NCBI GenBank assembly: GCA_031287135.1
Contig: JAITTK010000020.1
Span: 1-19,981, forward strand
Source of the DNA: Candidatus Methanoplasma reticulitermitis
GTDB lineage: Archaea; Thermoplasmatota; Thermoplasmata; Methanomassiliicoccales; Methanomethylophilaceae
DNA: 19,981 nt
Direction: 5' to 3'
Part shown: positions 1 through 8,276 of the stretch, piece by piece
Layout of the letters: each line of letters begins with the position of its first letter
Numbering within the stretch: position 1 is the first letter of the stretch
Notes under the pieces: generated by a model
Seen by the model: the letters and a program-made list of their open reading frames with translations, nothing else
What the model was told of the DNA's origin: nothing
Databases searched by the model: none
Program-made: the position numbers and the translations under genes

Positions 1-203
1 TATGCCTCTCCGGCCGTGGCGTTGATCAGATGTGTAAGAATCTTGAGCGTGGTGCTCTTCCCGGCGCCGTTGGGTCCGAGAAAGCCGGTGAAACTGTTCT
101 TCTTCACAGAAAGATTGAGGTTGTTCACCGCAACAAATCCTCCGTATTCTTTCCGTAGCCCTACTATTTCGATAGGATTGTCGGATGACATATCGACACG
201 CAT
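1..203 (-). CDS. ABC transporter ATP-binding protein, N-terminal fragment (cut by window edge)
   Basis: Only the first 67 residues are inside the window; the rest lies to the left. The fragment has the usual start of an ABC ATPase: a first beta-strand region (IEIVGLRKEYGG), then the Walker A motif GPNGAGKS at about residues 43-50, followed by TTLKILTHLINATAGEA, where the last residues match the T/SG-E stretch after the P-loop. This pattern is typical of the energising subunit of an ABC exporter or importer; the substrate cannot be told. The ATG at 203 is chosen because a TATA-like box (226-233 on the plus strand, read on minus) lies about 26 nt upstream, a leaderless arrangement; ATG at 191 is an alternative. 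The gene follows the PHP gene on the same strand after a 32-nt gap, so read-through is possible. Confidence 0.9.
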   Translation of the reverse strand, partial: MRVDMSSDNPIEIVGLRKEYGGFVAVNNLNLSVKKNSFTGFLGPNGAGKSTTLKILTHLINATAGEA

Positions 204-235
204 AACATCTATGTATTTAATGTTGTATTTACAAG

Positions 236-1150
236 TCAACTGTTATTTTCTTTCTTGCTTATTTTCCTCTTGGTGCCGCGCCTTATCGACATTGCCATCT
301 GACATGATTGGACTTTTATGACCGAGGGGGTATAATCAAGGAAATTGTAGAACGATGTCAATCCGGTAAGCGCCCTTCTGGGGAAATCCTTCTCGGATCC
401 CCTGACGAGATTCTCCCCTTTCACTATGCTGTCGAGGAACCCGTCGACGTCGTCCGCCTTCGAGACGGTCACCACGGACCCGAGATCCTCCACTATGTGT
501 CCGTCGCTCCCGCCCGTTATCCCCACGCCGTGCCTTCTGAACGATCTCACGGCCTCTACGTTGTCCTGACGGGTCATCCCGCCGCATATGACCTCGTATG
601 CATCCAGTCTGCTTACCACATCATCGGGGATGTATCCCTTCCTGTTGCATATCTCGACTCCTTTATTCGATCCCAGATATCCCATCGGGTGTGCACCGGA
701 TACGACGCAGTTCTGGTCCTCCAGAAGGTCCAGCAGATTCTCCGTTGTGCAGTCCTTCAGGGCAAGCCACGGACAGGATTGCAGTCTCGGACGTATGTTC
801 TTACGCCAGAATTCTTTCAGGTCGTTCATATCATAGAAATATGTGAGTATATGAGGCCCGTCCGATGCGCTTACCTCCATCCCCGGTATTATGATGATGT
901 CCTCTTTCCCGATATCGATCTTCTCCAGGGAACCGATCAGGTTGTGGTCCGTCACGGCCATGCCGACATTCCTCGATCTGGCCGTGTTCAGGAGCCGTTT
1001 TATGTCGCTGTACGAGTCGGAACAGTTCGTATGGATATGCATATCGGCGCAGGAGTACCCCGCGTCCGCGATGCCGTCCCAATCCGGGATCTCGAACTTT
1101 ATCCTCGGCCTGCTGATACCCGCACTTATCTCTGACATAGCGAACGCCAC
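236..1150 (-). CDS. PHP-domain metal-dependent hydrolase (phosphoesterase family)
   Basis: A 304-residue PHP-fold protein. The metal-binding motifs are all visible: HIH at 38-40 with a following D45, VTDHN with D68 and H69, GMEVS with E92, H100 in DGPHILTYF, SGAHPMG with H154, and GGSDGH with D216 and H218. These are the residues that bind the two or three metals in PHP phosphoesterases. The family includes histidinol phosphatases, polymerase PHP domains and nucleotide phosphatases; the substrate here is unknown. The C-terminus is basic (RRGTKRKISKK). The GTG at 1150 is preferred because GGAGGAT sits 4 nt upstream inside the deaminase gene; ATG at 1138 is the alternative. The start overlaps the 3' end of the deaminase gene, so the two are translationally coupled and may act in one nucleoside-salvage pathway; that link is inference from position only. 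Confidence 0.88.
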   Translation of the reverse strand: MAFAMSEISAGISRPRIKFEIPDWDGIADAGYSCADMHIHTNCSDSYSDIKRLLNTARSRNVGMAVTDHNLIGSLEKIDIGKEDIIIIPGMEVSASDGPHILTYFYDMNDLKEFWRKNIRPRLQSCPWLALKDCTTENLLDLLEDQNCVVSGAHPMGYLGSNKGVEICNRKGYIPDDVVSRLDAYEVICGGMTRQDNVEAVRSFRRHGVGITGGSDGHIVEDLGSVVTVSKADDVDGFLDSIVKGENLVRGSEKDFPRRALTGLTSFYNFLDYTPSVIKVQSCQMAMSIRRGTKRKISKKENNS

Positions 1151-2415
1151 AGATCCTCCGACACGGACAGTATATCCTCTTCATCCATGGTTCTCATTCT
1201 GCCTTCTTCGAGGACCGTGTCCCCCTGACATATGACGGTCTTCACATTCGCGGGCGATGATGAGTACACCACATTGGAAATGATGTTCTCCGGCAGCAGA
1301 GGTCTTATATTCGGGGATTTCCCGTCAAGTATCACCAGGTCTGCATATTTCCCGACCTCCACCGATCCCAGCGAGTCCTGCATGCCCACGGCCCTGGCCG
1401 CGTTGACGGTGGCAAAGTCCAGGAGTTCCTGCGCCTTCGTGACCGTCGGGTCCCATCTGCTCGATTTCTGGAGCAGTCCCAGGATCTTCATCTCCGAGAT
1501 CATGTCCAGGCTGTTGTTCGTTGTGCTTCCGTCCGTTCCCACGGTCACGTTCACGCCGTATTTCTGGAACTCCGGTATCGGTGCGACTCCGCCGGTCGCC
1601 AGTTTCATGTTCGAGACCGGGCATGAGGATACGGACATCCCGGCATCGGCCATGAGCCTGACCTCGTTCATGGTCAGCCAGGCGGAGTGGGCCGCTATCG
1701 AGTTTTTTCCGAGAACCCCTATATCACTAAGCCACTCCGCCGGCCTCCTGCCCGTCTTCTTCTTATGGTCGTTGACCTCGCCCCTCGTCTCGGAAAGGTG
1801 GAATGTCAGGGGTATGTCCTTCTCGTCGGATAACTCCTTCGCACCCCTGCATGTCTCTTCGCCGCAGACATATACTCCCTGAAGACCCACCCCGGGGATT
1901 ATCTTCCTCATGTCCCGGGATGATTCGCAGAACCTCTTGCAATTCTTCAGCGGGTTTCCCTTCTGCGTTGTGAGCTCCTCGTCCAGGACACACCAGCACA
2001 GTACACCCCTTATGCCTGCCTCCGCCGTTGCCTTTGCTATCACATCTTCCGAGTAATAGAGGTCGACGAACGTCGTCGTTCCGCTGCGTATCATCTCCGC
2101 GCACCCGATTTTCGTGCCGATGTCTATGTCCCTGTCCGTCCTCTCGGAATCCGTCCTGAACACTTTCTCCAGAAAATCCGGGAAGGCCATATCGTCGGCG
2201 ATCCCCTTCATGACGGACATGGCGACATGGGTATGGGTGTTTATGAGGCCGGGCATCACTATGTCGCCGGATGCATCTATCTCCACATCCGCAGACCCTT
2301 TGTAACCCTCCCCCACGGAGATTATCCTCTCCCCTTCGATGACCACATCGCCCCTGATTATCCTTCTCCGCGGATCCTGAGTGATTATCCATGCATCCTT
2401 TACGGCGGTGATCAT
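1126..2415 (-). CDS. mtaD: 5-methylthioadenosine / S-adenosylhomocysteine deaminase (amidohydrolase)
   Basis: A 429-residue zinc amidohydrolase, the usual length of the MTA/SAH deaminase (TrzN/AtzA-like) branch. Visible residues: the first metal pair in NTHTH (H61, H63), H206 and E209 in TFHLSET, H243 in AAHSAWL, and D295 in VGTDGSTTNN. The N-terminal strand domain and the C-terminal ADLVILDG segment form the usual composite beta-sandwich. Family members deaminate S-adenosylhomocysteine, methylthioadenosine or 5'-deoxyadenosine to inosine forms; in archaea this recycles SAM by-products. Which substrate is favoured cannot be read from the sequence. The ATG at 2415 lies about 27 nt from a TATA-like stretch (2438-2446), so the mRNA is probably leaderless. 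The stop codon is TAA and overlaps the PHP start. The gene is divergent from the metallo-beta-lactamase gene across a 79-nt shared promoter region. Confidence 0.9.
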   Translation of the reverse strand: MITAVKDAWIITQDPRRRIIRGDVVIEGERIISVGEGYKGSADVEIDASGDIVMPGLINTHTHVAMSVMKGIADDMAFPDFLEKVFRTDSERTDRDIDIGTKIGCAEMIRSGTTTFVDLYYSEDVIAKATAEAGIRGVLCWCVLDEELTTQKGNPLKNCKRFCESSRDMRKIIPGVGLQGVYVCGEETCRGAKELSDEKDIPLTFHLSETRGEVNDHKKKTGRRPAEWLSDIGVLGKNSIAAHSAWLTMNEVRLMADAGMSVSSCPVSNMKLATGGVAPIPEFQKYGVNVTVGTDGSTTNNSLDMISEMKILGLLQKSSRWDPTVTKAQELLDFATVNAARAVGMQDSLGSVEVGKYADLVILDGKSPNIRPLLPENIISNVVYSSSPANVKTVICQGDTVLEEGRMRTMDEEDILSVSEDLWRSLCQR

Positions 2416-2466
2416 GCACGGGGGATTTTCATCTCACGTAATAATCGTTTCGTATGTTCAAAAAAT

Positions 2467-2476
2467 GGATATATGG
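2467..2476 (+). promoter_or_regulatory. TATA-like box for the metallo-beta-lactamase gene
   Basis: The sequence GGATATATGG is centred about 24 nt before the ATG at 2495. That spacing puts transcription start at or next to the start codon, consistent with a leaderless mRNA. No good Shine-Dalgarno is present before 2495. Confidence 0.5.
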
Positions 2477-2494
2477 ATATCGCCATCGGAACGC

Positions 2495-3331
2495 ATGGTG
2501 TTCAGAATAACATTCCTGGGAACGGGAGGGGGGAGGCATACCACGATGTATCAGACCCGTTGCACGGGAGGGATGCTTATAGAACACGGCTCTGGGAATC
2601 ATCTGCACGTCGACCCGGGGCCCGGAGCGCTGACGCAGATGAACCGGATACATTACGATCTGTCGAGGACGGATTCCCTGGTCATATCCCATGCACATCC
2701 CGACCACTACTCCGATGCGGAATCGGTGATCGAGGGGATGACCCTCGGAGGATGGAAGAAGAGGGGTTCCCTGTACGGAAGCCCGACCGTCATCGACGGG
2801 GACGGGACGCTCGGCCCGTGCGTTTCCAAGTATCACATCGGAAAGATCGGGAAGGTGACCGTGCTCAGGCCCGGGATGACCGTCGCCATCGACGGCCTCG
2901 GGACGGAGATATGCCGATCGGAACACAGCGACCCCACGAACATAGGTTTCAGGTTCGATACCGGTAACGGGGTGGTGTCATACGTCAGCGACACCGGTTA
3001 TTCGGATGACATAGCCAGGCAATACATCGGAAGCCGAGTTCTGATTCTCCCGGTGACGACCCCCGATGATCTCAGGATACCTTTTCATCTGTGCACGGAC
3101 GATGCCGTCTCGTTCATAGAGTGCGTGAGACCGGAACTTGCCGTGTTCATACACCTGGGCATAGTGATGATAAAGAAGGGGCCCGGGCTGCAGGCGGAGG
3201 AGACGGAGAGGAGGACGGGCGTGAGGACCGTTGCGGCGGAGGACCTCGATATCCTGGAGGTCGGGGATTCCGTTTCGATGTCGAGGGCGGTCGCTTACGG
3301 GGATGAATGGATCCCCGACACTTCGCCATGA
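2495..3331 (+). CDS. Metallo-beta-lactamase-fold hydrolase
   Basis: A 278-residue single-domain metallo-beta-lactamase-fold protein. It opens with the fold's first strand and glycine loop (ITFLGTGGGRH), and has the metal motif SHAHPDH with H66, H68, D70 and H71. Further likely ligands are H144 in the EHSDPTNIGFRF segment, D166 in SDTGYS, and a late histidine, H198 (PFHLC) or H220 (FIHLG). This is the RNase Z/PhnP-like cytosolic branch, which hydrolyses phosphodiesters, cyclic phosphates or small esters; I cannot name the substrate. The reading frame is open further upstream, but the ATG at 2495 is chosen because the fold starts there and a TATA-like box lies 24 nt before it. GTG at 2498 is possible. 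It is followed 52 nt later by the CCA-adding enzyme, which has its own promoter. Confidence 0.85.
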   Translation: MVFRITFLGTGGGRHTTMYQTRCTGGMLIEHGSGNHLHVDPGPGALTQMNRIHYDLSRTDSLVISHAHPDHYSDAESVIEGMTLGGWKKRGSLYGSPTVIDGDGTLGPCVSKYHIGKIGKVTVLRPGMTVAIDGLGTEICRSEHSDPTNIGFRFDTGNGVVSYVSDTGYSDDIARQYIGSRVLILPVTTPDDLRIPFHLCTDDAVSFIECVRPELAVFIHLGIVMIKKGPGLQAEETERRTGVRTVAAEDLDILEVGDSVSMSRAVAYGDEWIPDTSP

Positions 3332-3355
3332 GATTTGTCCCAAGCTCGGATAATC

Positions 3356-3362
3356 CTTAAAT
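3356..3362 (+). promoter_or_regulatory. TATA-like box for cca
   Basis: CTTAAAT is centred about 25 nt before the cca start codon at 3384. No Shine-Dalgarno precedes that codon, so a leaderless transcript starting at or near 3384 is likely. Confidence 0.5.
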
Positions 3363-3383
3363 CCTCAATGTATATGTTCGACA

Positions 3384-4706
3384 ATGAGTCTGGAATCCGA
3401 GGTTCTGAAAAGGATAAAACCCACTGATGAAGAGGTTGCATCGATAAACAGATCCGCAGAAAGCCTCAAGAAGGCAGTGGAATCCTATGTTCGCGACCAC
3501 GGCATGGATGTCGAGATCCGCTTCGTCGGATCCTATGCGAAGGGAACATACCTTTCGGACCCGGATATCGATCTTTTCATCCTTTTCCCGGAGAACGTCT
3601 CCTCCAAAGAGCTCGAGACCTCCGGACTTTCCGTCGGGGAAGCCATAATCAAGGGGACAAAGATGTATTCCGAACACCCTTACACCCGCGGGACATACGA
3701 AGGGATGGATGTGGACCTCGTACCCAGCTATTCGATACAGACCACGGACAAACTCAAATCCGCTGTCGACCGTACGCCGTTCCACACCCGATACATCCTG
3801 GAGAATCTCAAAGAAGAGCAGAAGGACGAGGTCAGGCTGCTGAAGAAGTTCATGAAAGGCATAGGGGTGTACGGCGCGGAGCCGAACACCAGGGGTTTCT
3901 CCGGATACATGTGCGAACTCCTGGTCCTCCACTACGGGAGTTTCATCGGGGTCCTGGAAGGGGCCAGCGAGTGGAAGGAGGGGACCACGATACACATCAA
4001 CAGGAAAGGGCCTCCGATAATGGGCCCTCTGGTCGTATATGATCCCGTCGACCATAAGAGGAATGTCGCTTCGGCCGTGCACATAGACACGATGGCGCTT
4101 TTCGTGGTGGCGGCCAGGGCATATATCTCGTCGCCGTCCGAGAAGTTCTTCTTCCCGGCGGAACGGGCACCGTATTCGAGGGAAGAACTGCAGAGGATCT
4201 CGGACAGGAACGGATCGAGGATAATAACCGTGGTATTCGACAGGCCCGATGTCATCGAGGATAATCTGTACTCCCAGCTGTGGAAGACCCGTTACGCCCT
4301 CACCAGGAAACTGAACGACTTCGACTACAATGTCCTCAGGGCCGTGCATGAGATGTACGACAGGACGCTCGAGATAGTATTCGAGATAGAGAGGGACGTC
4401 CTTTCCAAAACATACAAACATGTGGGTCCCCCTGTGTGGGTGAAGGCCGCGGACTCATTCATTTCAAAATGGAAGAACAACCTCTACGGCCCGCCTTTCA
4501 TGGAGGATGGTTTCTGGAATGTCATAGCCGAGAGGATGTATTTCACCGCAAAGGAGATGCTCGCCGACGAGGCCGCCGTATCCGGGATAGGGAGGGAGAT
4601 CGACCCCCGCAATATGAAGATAAGGGATCACGAGACCTCCCTGAACGAGACCGACCCGCTGCTTCTGACGGAATTATTGGATTCCAAGAACAGTTGGGAA
4701 GTATGA
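3384..4706 (+). CDS. cca: CCA-adding tRNA nucleotidyltransferase (archaeal class I)
   Basis: A 440-residue enzyme that builds or repairs the 3' CCA end of tRNA from CTP and ATP without a template. The nucleotidyltransferase core is clear: GSYAKGTYLSDPDIDLFILF at about 49-68, with catalytic carboxylates D61 and D63, and a third in GMDVDLVPSY (D109/D111). The following RTPFHTRYI and the LLKKFMKGIGVYGAEPNTRGFSGY stretch are typical of the archaeal class I central domain, and the length matches that family. The ATG at 3384 starts the conserved N-terminal helix; a TATA-like box 25 nt upstream suggests leaderless translation. It converges with the small membrane protein gene, leaving only 3 nt between stop codons. 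It stands alone, with no sign of co-transcription with the gene before it. Confidence 0.96.
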   Translation: MSLESEVLKRIKPTDEEVASINRSAESLKKAVESYVRDHGMDVEIRFVGSYAKGTYLSDPDIDLFILFPENVSSKELETSGLSVGEAIIKGTKMYSEHPYTRGTYEGMDVDLVPSYSIQTTDKLKSAVDRTPFHTRYILENLKEEQKDEVRLLKKFMKGIGVYGAEPNTRGFSGYMCELLVLHYGSFIGVLEGASEWKEGTTIHINRKGPPIMGPLVVYDPVDHKRNVASAVHIDTMALFVVAARAYISSPSEKFFFPAERAPYSREELQRISDRNGSRIITVVFDRPDVIEDNLYSQLWKTRYALTRKLNDFDYNVLRAVHEMYDRTLEIVFEIERDVLSKTYKHVGPPVWVKAADSFISKWKNNLYGPPFMEDGFWNVIAERMYFTAKEMLADEAAVSGIGREIDPRNMKIRDHETSLNETDPLLLTELLDSKNSWEV

Positions 4707-4709
4707 ATC

Positions 4710-5075
4710 TCACATGAACGGCGCGTTTATGAACACTATGCATACTCCGAGTGCGAGCATCAGGAAGAGAAGATAATCCGCCAGCATCGTCTTGAGCTCG
4801 AGGAGATCGACACGGAACCCCAACAGCAGAAGAAGTTTCTTCATTGCAAGAACTATCACGAATGCCACCGCCGTGGCGATCATCCAACCGCTGTCGCTTA
4901 CCGCGCAGAGCAGAGCCCCGATTATCCCGACCGCTACCGCAAGAATCGTTATGACAAACAACACCTTTGTGCCGTACACATCCTTGAGGATGAATTCGCG
5001 CTCGTCGAATTCCGAAGGAACGAACTCGTATTCCTCTTCCTTCTCTTCGATTATGCGCCTTTTTTTCTTTGCCAT
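4710..5075 (-). CDS. Small membrane protein with acidic/basic cytoplasmic N-terminus, function unknown
   Basis: A 121-residue protein I do not recognise. It begins with a highly charged segment (MAKKKRRIIEEKEEEYEFVP) of about 35 residues, followed by three hydrophobic segments at about 38-59, 63-86 and 99-117. The short C-terminus (FINAPFM) follows the last one directly. There is no signal-peptide cleavage site and no enzyme motif. The frame is open 11 codons further upstream, but the ATG at 5075 is preferred: a TATA-like box (5098-5107) lies about 27 nt upstream, and the lysine-rich start is a natural N-terminus. It converges with cca. Possible roles such as membrane scaffold or small transporter subunit are not supported by any visible motif. 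Confidence 0.75.
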   Translation of the reverse strand: MAKKKRRIIEEKEEEYEFVPSEFDEREFILKDVYGTKVLFVITILAVAVGIIGALLCAVSDSGWMIATAVAFVIVLAMKKLLLLLGFRVDLLELKTMLADYLLFLMLALGVCIVFINAPFM

Positions 5076-5097
5076 GCTTCCGATGATTCTTATCACG

Positions 5098-5107
5098 GAT
5101 ATAAACA
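5098..5107. promoter_or_regulatory. TATA-like box between divergent transcripts
   Basis: GGATATAAAC reads as a TATA-like box on both strands. On the minus strand it lies about 27 nt before the ATG of the small membrane protein at 5075. On the plus strand it would start transcription near 5125-5130, just where a run of GC-rich hairpins begins. Confidence 0.45.
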
Positions 5108-5126
5108 TTTATCTTCACGGGACAGA

Positions 5127-5275
5127 ACGGCCGGTACGGCCGCATGCGTCTCGGACAGCGGCGGTGCTCCGTAGCACATGGGTGTGCCTGACGTGAGTCT
5201 TGCGGACAGGAACCGGGAGACCGCCGTTGCGGCGGTGCTGTGCCATACCGGCGGATCGCCCGCTGATTCTTTTCC
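5127..5275 (+). ncRNA. Candidate structured RNA upstream of the hyf-like operon (unproven)
   Basis: This stretch has no convincing open reading frame and looks richer in G and C than its surroundings. Three simple hairpins are visible: CGGCC/GGCCG at 5128-5142, GTGCT/AGCAC around a four-base loop at 5164-5177, and ACCGCCG/CGGCGGT around TTG at 5220-5236. The 11-base sequence GCGGCGGTGCT occurs twice (5158-5168 and 5229-5239), so ACCGCCG at 5220-5226 could pair with either copy. A plus-strand TATA-like box lies about 25 nt before the first hairpin, and a T-rich patch (GATTCTTTTCCC, 5264-5275) follows the last. I do not recognise a known RNA family; no tRNA T-loop, SRP or RNase P landmarks are seen. 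The strand and ends are guesses. Confidence 0.3.
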
Positions 5276-5290
5276 CTTAACATCCGCAGA

Positions 5291-5306
5291 CGAAAGTATT
5301 TAAATA
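5291..5306 (+). promoter_or_regulatory. Strong archaeal promoter (BRE + TATA) of the hyf-like operon
   Basis: CGAAAG followed by TATTTAAATA matches the archaeal BRE-TATA pattern well; the TTTAAATA core is at 5299-5306. Transcription should start near 5325-5330, giving the hyfB mRNA a leader of about 50 nt. Most other first genes here appear leaderless, so this leader stands out. Confidence 0.65.
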
Positions 5307-5379
5307 TTCTTCGATGATGAGCGGGCAATAAAACGAGGGGCATCTGGTACAAAAATGTCGGATCTTCGAGAGGTACGCG

Positions 5380-7332
5380 GTGTTTTGGATGTATGACGGA
5401 CTGTACCTATCTCTGATGCTCATCCCCGCGGCAGTCGGGATGGCCGTAGGCATCATTCCGTCCGGATATTCCAGGCGCATTGCGGTGTTCTTATGCGGCG
5501 TATCGGCTTTTTTCGGGGTGCTGGCATATCCGTTGTACATCTACGGGGGCGAAATAACATTCACATTCCCGCTGTTCTCTGCATGGGGGCCGTACTCCAT
5601 CCTCATGGACGAACTCTCCTCGATGATAATATCCATCTCATCGGTGGTGTTTCTGACCGTCATAGCACACATGGTTCGCTCCCCCTCCGCTCCCGCGGAC
5701 GGGAGATATTCGGCCCTCGTCTGCGCATTGTTCATATCATGCATTCTGACTATGTGCGCCGATACCGTCATTCTCCTTTTGATGGCGTGGGAGGCGGTCA
5801 CCCTGTCCACATTCCTCATGGCCTCCGGCAGGGACCATACCGCCGCGTGGAAGTTCCTCGTGATAGCGCACATAGGGGGGCTCATGGTCATCTCCGGGTT
5901 CCTGGTGATGATGCATTACGCCGGAGGCCACGTGCTGTCATCGTGGTCTGACCTCGGCGTCACCATGGGACCGCTGGTATCGTGCGGTGTCGTCGCCCTC
6001 CTGTTCATGGGATTCGGCACGAAACTCGGGCTGGTCCCGTTCCACGCATGGATGCCGGACCTGTATGCATCCGCACCGACCCACACATCCGCACTGGTAT
6101 CGACTGTGTCATCCAATGTCGCGGTGCTCATTCTCTTCAAAGGCATATTCGGTTATATCGGGGCATCGGATGGGATGTACATCCTCGCGATAATCATGAT
6201 GGCCGCCTCATCGTTCACCGCTGTATGGAGCGCACTGGAGTCGCTCGTCCAGACAGAACCGAAAAGGATTCTGGCATATTCCAGCATGGAGAACATGGCC
6301 TTGGTCCTGCTTTGCTTCTCTCTGGGGATATTGTTCTCGAACGGCGGTTCGCCGGGGCTTATCACCGTTGTTCTGATCGCGGGACTGTTCCACACCATCA
6401 ACCACTCCGTCTTCAAATCGCTGATGATACTGACCGTCGGAAGCGTGGAGGACTGCACCGGGGAGACCGCCATGGAGAAGATGGGGGGTCTGGCCAAGAT
6501 CATGCCCGTATTCTCCGTAATGGCTCTGGTGGCAGTCCTGTCCATGGCCGCCATACCTCCGTTCAACGGATTCGCCAGCGAATGGCTGATGATCCAGTCG
6601 ATGATGGGCGGGGAGGGGATCCATGTCACGGAGATACTGCTGCCGTTGGGCGTCGCCGTGCTCGGAATAAGCGGAATGATGGCCGCCGTGTCTTATGCCC
6701 GTTTGTACGGGTTCATGTTCCTCGGCAGGCCGAGATCCGAAAAAAACGTGTCCGCAAAGGTAGACACCGCAACGTTTGTCCCCATGTCCGTGCTCGCGAT
6801 TCTGTGTCTGGGGATGGGGATCTTCTATTCTCAGATCACGGAGAGATTGGCTGTGGGAGTCGCCGCGGCCACATCGATACCGTCGGACGGACCCTTCCTT
6901 GATAATTTATCCGGGACCTTGAACATGCCCCTGTTGGCCGGGATTCTTTTGACCATCGTGTTCGCGGTTTATGCGCTGAACCGCATATTCAGGAAGAAAT
7001 CCGCACGGTCCCCCACATGGGACTGCGGCACACCCCTTGACGAGAACATGCAGTACTCATCAGTGGGTTTCTCTCAGCCTCTCGTGAGGGTATTCCATCC
7101 GCTGTACGGGGACGTCATCGAGGCTTTGGACGGTGATTCGTCCGACAAACGAAAGAAATACAGCATCAGGTTCGCGGAGCCCTTCGTGGAGCACCTCTAC
7201 GTACCTTTGGGCAATCTGCTGATGCGCGGAGCCAAACAGGTTGGCAGAACGCAGAACGGGAACATACAGACATATTTCGGATATATCCTCGCGGTGCTGG
7301 TCGTGCTGCTTGTAGCGGTGAGGTTCATATGA
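5380..7332 (+). CDS. hyfB: HyfB/HycC-like antiporter-type membrane subunit (NuoL-related)
   Basis: A 650-residue polytopic membrane protein, close to the length of bacterial HyfB. It belongs to the proton-translocating antiporter-like family shared with complex I NuoL/M/N. Residues of the ion path are present: E138 in LMAWEAVTLS, K215 in FGTKLGLVPFHAWMPD, K295 in PKRILAYSSMEN, H338 and K346 in FHTINHSVFKSL, and E401 in FNGFASEWL. The C-terminal part has the HyfB/HycC-specific WDCGTPLDENMQYSSVGFSQP segment. The role is ion pumping driven by the electron-transfer arm. Start: GTG at 5380, because GAGAGGT lies 5 nt before it; ATG at 5389 is too far from that site. First gene of the operon; its stop overlaps the hyfC start (ATGA). 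Confidence 0.92.
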   Translation: MFWMYDGLYLSLMLIPAAVGMAVGIIPSGYSRRIAVFLCGVSAFFGVLAYPLYIYGGEITFTFPLFSAWGPYSILMDELSSMIISISSVVFLTVIAHMVRSPSAPADGRYSALVCALFISCILTMCADTVILLLMAWEAVTLSTFLMASGRDHTAAWKFLVIAHIGGLMVISGFLVMMHYAGGHVLSSWSDLGVTMGPLVSCGVVALLFMGFGTKLGLVPFHAWMPDLYASAPTHTSALVSTVSSNVAVLILFKGIFGYIGASDGMYILAIIMMAASSFTAVWSALESLVQTEPKRILAYSSMENMALVLLCFSLGILFSNGGSPGLITVVLIAGLFHTINHSVFKSLMILTVGSVEDCTGETAMEKMGGLAKIMPVFSVMALVAVLSMAAIPPFNGFASEWLMIQSMMGGEGIHVTEILLPLGVAVLGISGMMAAVSYARLYGFMFLGRPRSEKNVSAKVDTATFVPMSVLAILCLGMGIFYSQITERLAVGVAAATSIPSDGPFLDNLSGTLNMPLLAGILLTIVFAVYALNRIFRKKSARSPTWDCGTPLDENMQYSSVGFSQPLVRVFHPLYGDVIEALDGDSSDKRKKYSIRFAEPFVEHLYVPLGNLLMRGAKQVGRTQNGNIQTYFGYILAVLVVLLVAVRFI

Positions 7333-8267
7333 TCGACCTCGTGCTGTCCGTAATACAGGCGATCATGATGATCGCTCTGGCCCCGCTGTTCGCGGGCATA
7401 CTCAATAAGGCGAAAGCCAGGATGCAGCACAGGGCCGGGAGCAGCATATTCCAGCCGTACCGTGATGTCGCCAAACTCATGAGGAAGAGCGAGAACATAT
7501 CAGAAAGCTCATCCTGGCTCTTCCGTTTCATACCTTATGTCTGCTTCGGGTCCATGTTATTGCTGTCCCTTATGACACCGTTCTTCTCGGCATACGTGGC
7601 GGCACCGTACGGCGACCTGATCTCGATGGTGTACATATTCACCCTCTACAGATTCATGATGGTCCTGGGAGGATTGGAGGGCGGGAGTGTCTTCGGCGGC
7701 ATGGGCGGCAGCAGAGAGATGATGATGTCCGTCCTGATCGAGCCTTCGCTGCTGCTTTCGCTCATGGCCCTGGCCGGCCTCACGGGAGGCAGCACTATGA
7801 TAGGTGACATCCCGCGGGAACTCATAGGGATGGGCGCGATAGTCCTCACCCCCGCGCTCGTACTCGCCGCATCTTCGTTCTTCATAACCCTCCTGGCCGA
7901 GAATTCCAGGGTACCGTTTGATAACCCCGCAACACATCTTGAGCTCACGATGGTGCACGAAGGTATGCTGATAGAATATTCCGGACGGGGACTGGGACTT
8001 ATGGATCTGTCATCGATGATGCGTCTGATGATATTCTCATCCATGTTCTGCACCATGTTCTTCCCCTGGGGGATCGCTCTGACGGCTTCGCCGTCGGCCG
8101 TCCTGATAGGTCTTGCCTCGATACTCATAAAGGTGCTCCTCGTGACGCTTGCCATAGCCCTGATCGAATCGTATCTCGCGAAATACCGCCTGTTCCGCCT
8201 GCCGAATCTCTTGACCGCCTCCTTCGCCCTGTCCCTGCTGGCGATGATCTCCCTGTATATACTGTGA
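7329..8267 (+). CDS. hyfC: HyfC/HycD-like membrane subunit (NuoH-related)
   Basis: A 312-residue membrane protein of the NuoH/HycD family, which anchors the electron-transfer arm to the membrane and starts the ion path. Family landmarks: ARMQHRAGSSIFQPYRDVAK (about 30-49) on the loop contacting the large and small subunits, and the conserved acidic loop AENSRVPFDNPATHLELTMV with E191, D198 and E205, followed by HEGMLIEYSG with E211. About eight hydrophobic helices can be counted. The ATG at 7329 overlaps the hyfB stop as ATGA and has a GGTGAGG Shine-Dalgarno a few bases upstream, so translation is coupled. Intact loops suggest it still docks a working peripheral arm, even though the large subunit has lost its metal ligands. 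Confidence 0.92.
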   Translation: MIDLVLSVIQAIMMIALAPLFAGILNKAKARMQHRAGSSIFQPYRDVAKLMRKSENISESSSWLFRFIPYVCFGSMLLLSLMTPFFSAYVAAPYGDLISMVYIFTLYRFMMVLGGLEGGSVFGGMGGSREMMMSVLIEPSLLLSLMALAGLTGGSTMIGDIPRELIGMGAIVLTPALVLAASSFFITLLAENSRVPFDNPATHLELTMVHEGMLIEYSGRGLGLMDLSSMMRLMIFSSMFCTMFFPWGIALTASPSAVLIGLASILIKVLLVTLAIALIESYLAKYRLFRLPNLLTASFALSLLAMISLYIL

Positions 8268-8276
8268 GGTGAAACG

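Noticed and set aside
308..1135. Long plus-strand open frame of 275 codons
   Set aside because: It is the complement of the PHP gene, whose metal motifs are complete; the plus-strand protein has no recognisable domain.
5311..5340. Possible C/D-box RNA (ATGATGA near 5312)
   Set aside because: A C-box-like match exists but no proper D box (CTGA) follows at the right distance.
5109..5379. tRNA, SRP RNA or RNase P RNA in the gap
   Set aside because: No tRNA T-loop pattern or cloverleaf, and none of the landmark sequences of SRP or RNase P RNA were found.
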